The position numbers and the translations under genes were made by a program. From assembly GCA_944989445.1 (NCBI GenBank), contig CALYLW010001089.1:134001-198000 (forward strand): a DNA stretch of 64,000 bases. Direction: 5' to 3'. Each line of letters opens with the position of its first letter. The stretch's first letter is position 1. Origin of the DNA: Ampullaceana balthica. Its lineage: Eukaryota; Mollusca; Gastropoda; Lymnaeidae. Under the pieces are notes generated by a model. That model was not told the DNA's origin, ran no database searches, and worked only from the letters and a program-made list of their open reading frames with translations. Shown in pieces: positions 32,025-64,000 of this stretch.

Positions 32025-33249
32025 AGAAACTAATTGAATAATTAAAGGATGCTTTGACTTTTGCAAGAATTTTATGTGGAGACCTTATCGTTTTGATTTA
32101 ATCTTCAAGTCGAAGTACGAGAGAGTAAATTTTTTCCGATCAAAGCGAATGTGTAGTATGTTATGTAAAAATCCAGTTGATGGAAAAGTTGTTTCTTCAT
32201 AAGATAAGGTTACTGTTGAAATTCGTGTGAGGTTTTCACAGTTACCGAGTTTGGTAAACATATATGATTTTCGTACACCAGCTAATGTCTAACATAAACA
32301 TTTTGCATTTACATTAGAGTATCAGAGTATTAGAGTACATCACATGACATTGTCAAGCAAAGTCGATTTTACCTCACGGGTAAAAAATGAATTAATGATT
32401 TCAATCCCACTTAAAGTTATACTGCCTATTATACTATTAATCGTGAATATTCATTACAACTGTCATAAGCAATGCCAGCTACGAGAAAAGTTTCTATAAC
32501 AAAGTTAGTGGAAAATTAATTACTATCAACAATGCAATTTCGGATATTGAAAATGACATGGCTGGCAATATAAATTATACATCTAAGAATTGTGCCGTGC
32601 GAGAAAAACAGAAAAATTTAATTTTATTCAAGAAATGAAAGCTATTCTATATATTTCTAACACAAAATGTATCGTGAACTTTTAAAATAATTTCTAATAA
32701 AATTTATCTTTAAAAAAAAATTAAAAAATAACGTCAACATATTTTTCCGCTGCAGGGGGGGGGGCAGGGCAAACCTGGGTTCTGCCTCGGGCGTCACATA
32801 CCCACGGTACGCCTCTGGAAGTCAAGCAAGTGTTTGACAAATGCTCGGCGTTTTCCCCAAACAACTGTGAATAACGATTCCCATTTGGAATTTTGGTTAA
32901 TGCATTACGGGTTAGACAACTCCTCCCCCAAGACACAAAAAAAAATGCCTTTTAAATTAGAAGACCCGTCGTCGGCGTCGTCATCTTTAAAATAATTGAA
33001 GCTATTTTTAAATTTTGATTTTAAATTTAAAATTTGAGAAATTCATATTCCTAATAAACGGTAAACCACATTTGAAATTACTTAACCAGAAAGGAGTATC
33101 ATTTACAAAGAAGTTGTACTTTAGCGATAATAAAAGTTAGCTTTAGTTTTTATGTCAAAAGGAATCTAAACATTTTTTGCCCATAAATTCATAAATGCTG
33201 TTTTCATCCAAACTTAAAAGTCGAATTTTTAAAAATGAATCACAATAAA
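32025..33249. other. Intergenic sequence upstream of phospho-lyase gene
   Basis: Mainly AT-rich. A hAT-like end (GGTACGCCTCTGG) occurs near 32808, next to a G run at 32756-32764. No gene was recognised. Confidence 0.4.
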
Positions 33250-33419
33250 TAAAGGGCGCTCTTCAGCACGTTCGGTTTTCTCATTGAACTGGAAGTGAAT
33301 CAGCTGTTGATACAAATCAGACACTCGATTACAGACACTGACAGACAGTTAATAACAGTACTGTTTTAACAAGGCGAACAGTGAATGGTCTTCTTTTGAT
33401 TACTGATAAACTCATATAA
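33250..33419 (+). promoter_or_regulatory. Presumed promoter / 5' UTR of phospho-lyase gene
   Basis: The stretch just upstream of the ATG at 33420 is less AT-rich than its neighbours (GGGCGCTCTTCAGCACGTTC). It lacks an obvious TATA box at a sensible distance; CATATAAATGG abuts the start codon. The transcription start cannot be fixed from sequence. Confidence 0.3.

Positions 33420-64000
<30,581 letters not shown>

Overview
This is a eukaryotic, almost certainly metazoan, nuclear segment. Exons are short and split by long AT-rich introns with canonical GT/AG borders. Intergenic and intronic space is packed with DNA transposons, LINE and SINE fragments and minisatellites. The two genes and the repeat content (tRNA-derived SINEs, hAT and Harbinger-like MITEs, Helitron, CR1/L2-like LINEs) suggest an invertebrate, most likely a mollusc and perhaps a gastropod. 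That placement is inference; no search was possible.

Two protein-coding genes can be assembled, both on the + strand. (1) A caspase covers about 9.4-19.1 kb. Five phase-compatible exons give the p20 and p10 catalytic domains, including the HG dyad, a QACRG pentapeptide split across an intron, and the p10 groove motif. One further upstream exon is phase-compatible. The prodomain is not identified. (2) A class-III PLP-dependent enzyme of the AGXT2-like family (ethanolamine-phosphate / 5-phosphohydroxylysine phospho-lyase type) starts at 33420 and runs off the right edge. Seven exons join in phase and encode about the first 271 residues. Its first intron is about 20.4 kb and holds most of the repeats in the right half of the window. 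No functional link between the two genes is evident.

Layout. 1-9.4 kb: AT-rich sequence with a 24-bp minisatellite, two tRNA-SINEs and several hAT-type elements with 8-bp target duplications. 9.4-19.1 kb: the caspase, with a truncated LINE, Harbinger-like MITEs and a hAT remnant in its introns. 19.1-33.4 kb: intergenic, with minisatellites, a SINE-interrupted Helitron Rep remnant, an integrase-like remnant and a dispersed tRNA-headed repeat. 33.4-53.9 kb: intron 1 of the phospho-lyase gene. It contains 315-bp tandem repeats, a 3-kb 46-bp satellite with a 460-bp higher-order period, a 2.7-kb hAT element with intact ends and a dead transposase, an L2/CR1-like LINE, a 21-bp minisatellite, and a foldback element nested in a hAT. 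53.9-64 kb: exons 2-7, with a 42/43-bp minisatellite hit by hAT MITEs, SINEs, and a tandem duplication of an exon-intron junction.

The window shows no operon, CRISPR or other prokaryote-type system. The most interesting points are the MITE family that disperses TGACGTCA (CRE-type) palindromes, the tandemly copied splice donor, the satellite seeded in a transposase-like sequence, and the LINE/SINE pair sharing a 3' tail.
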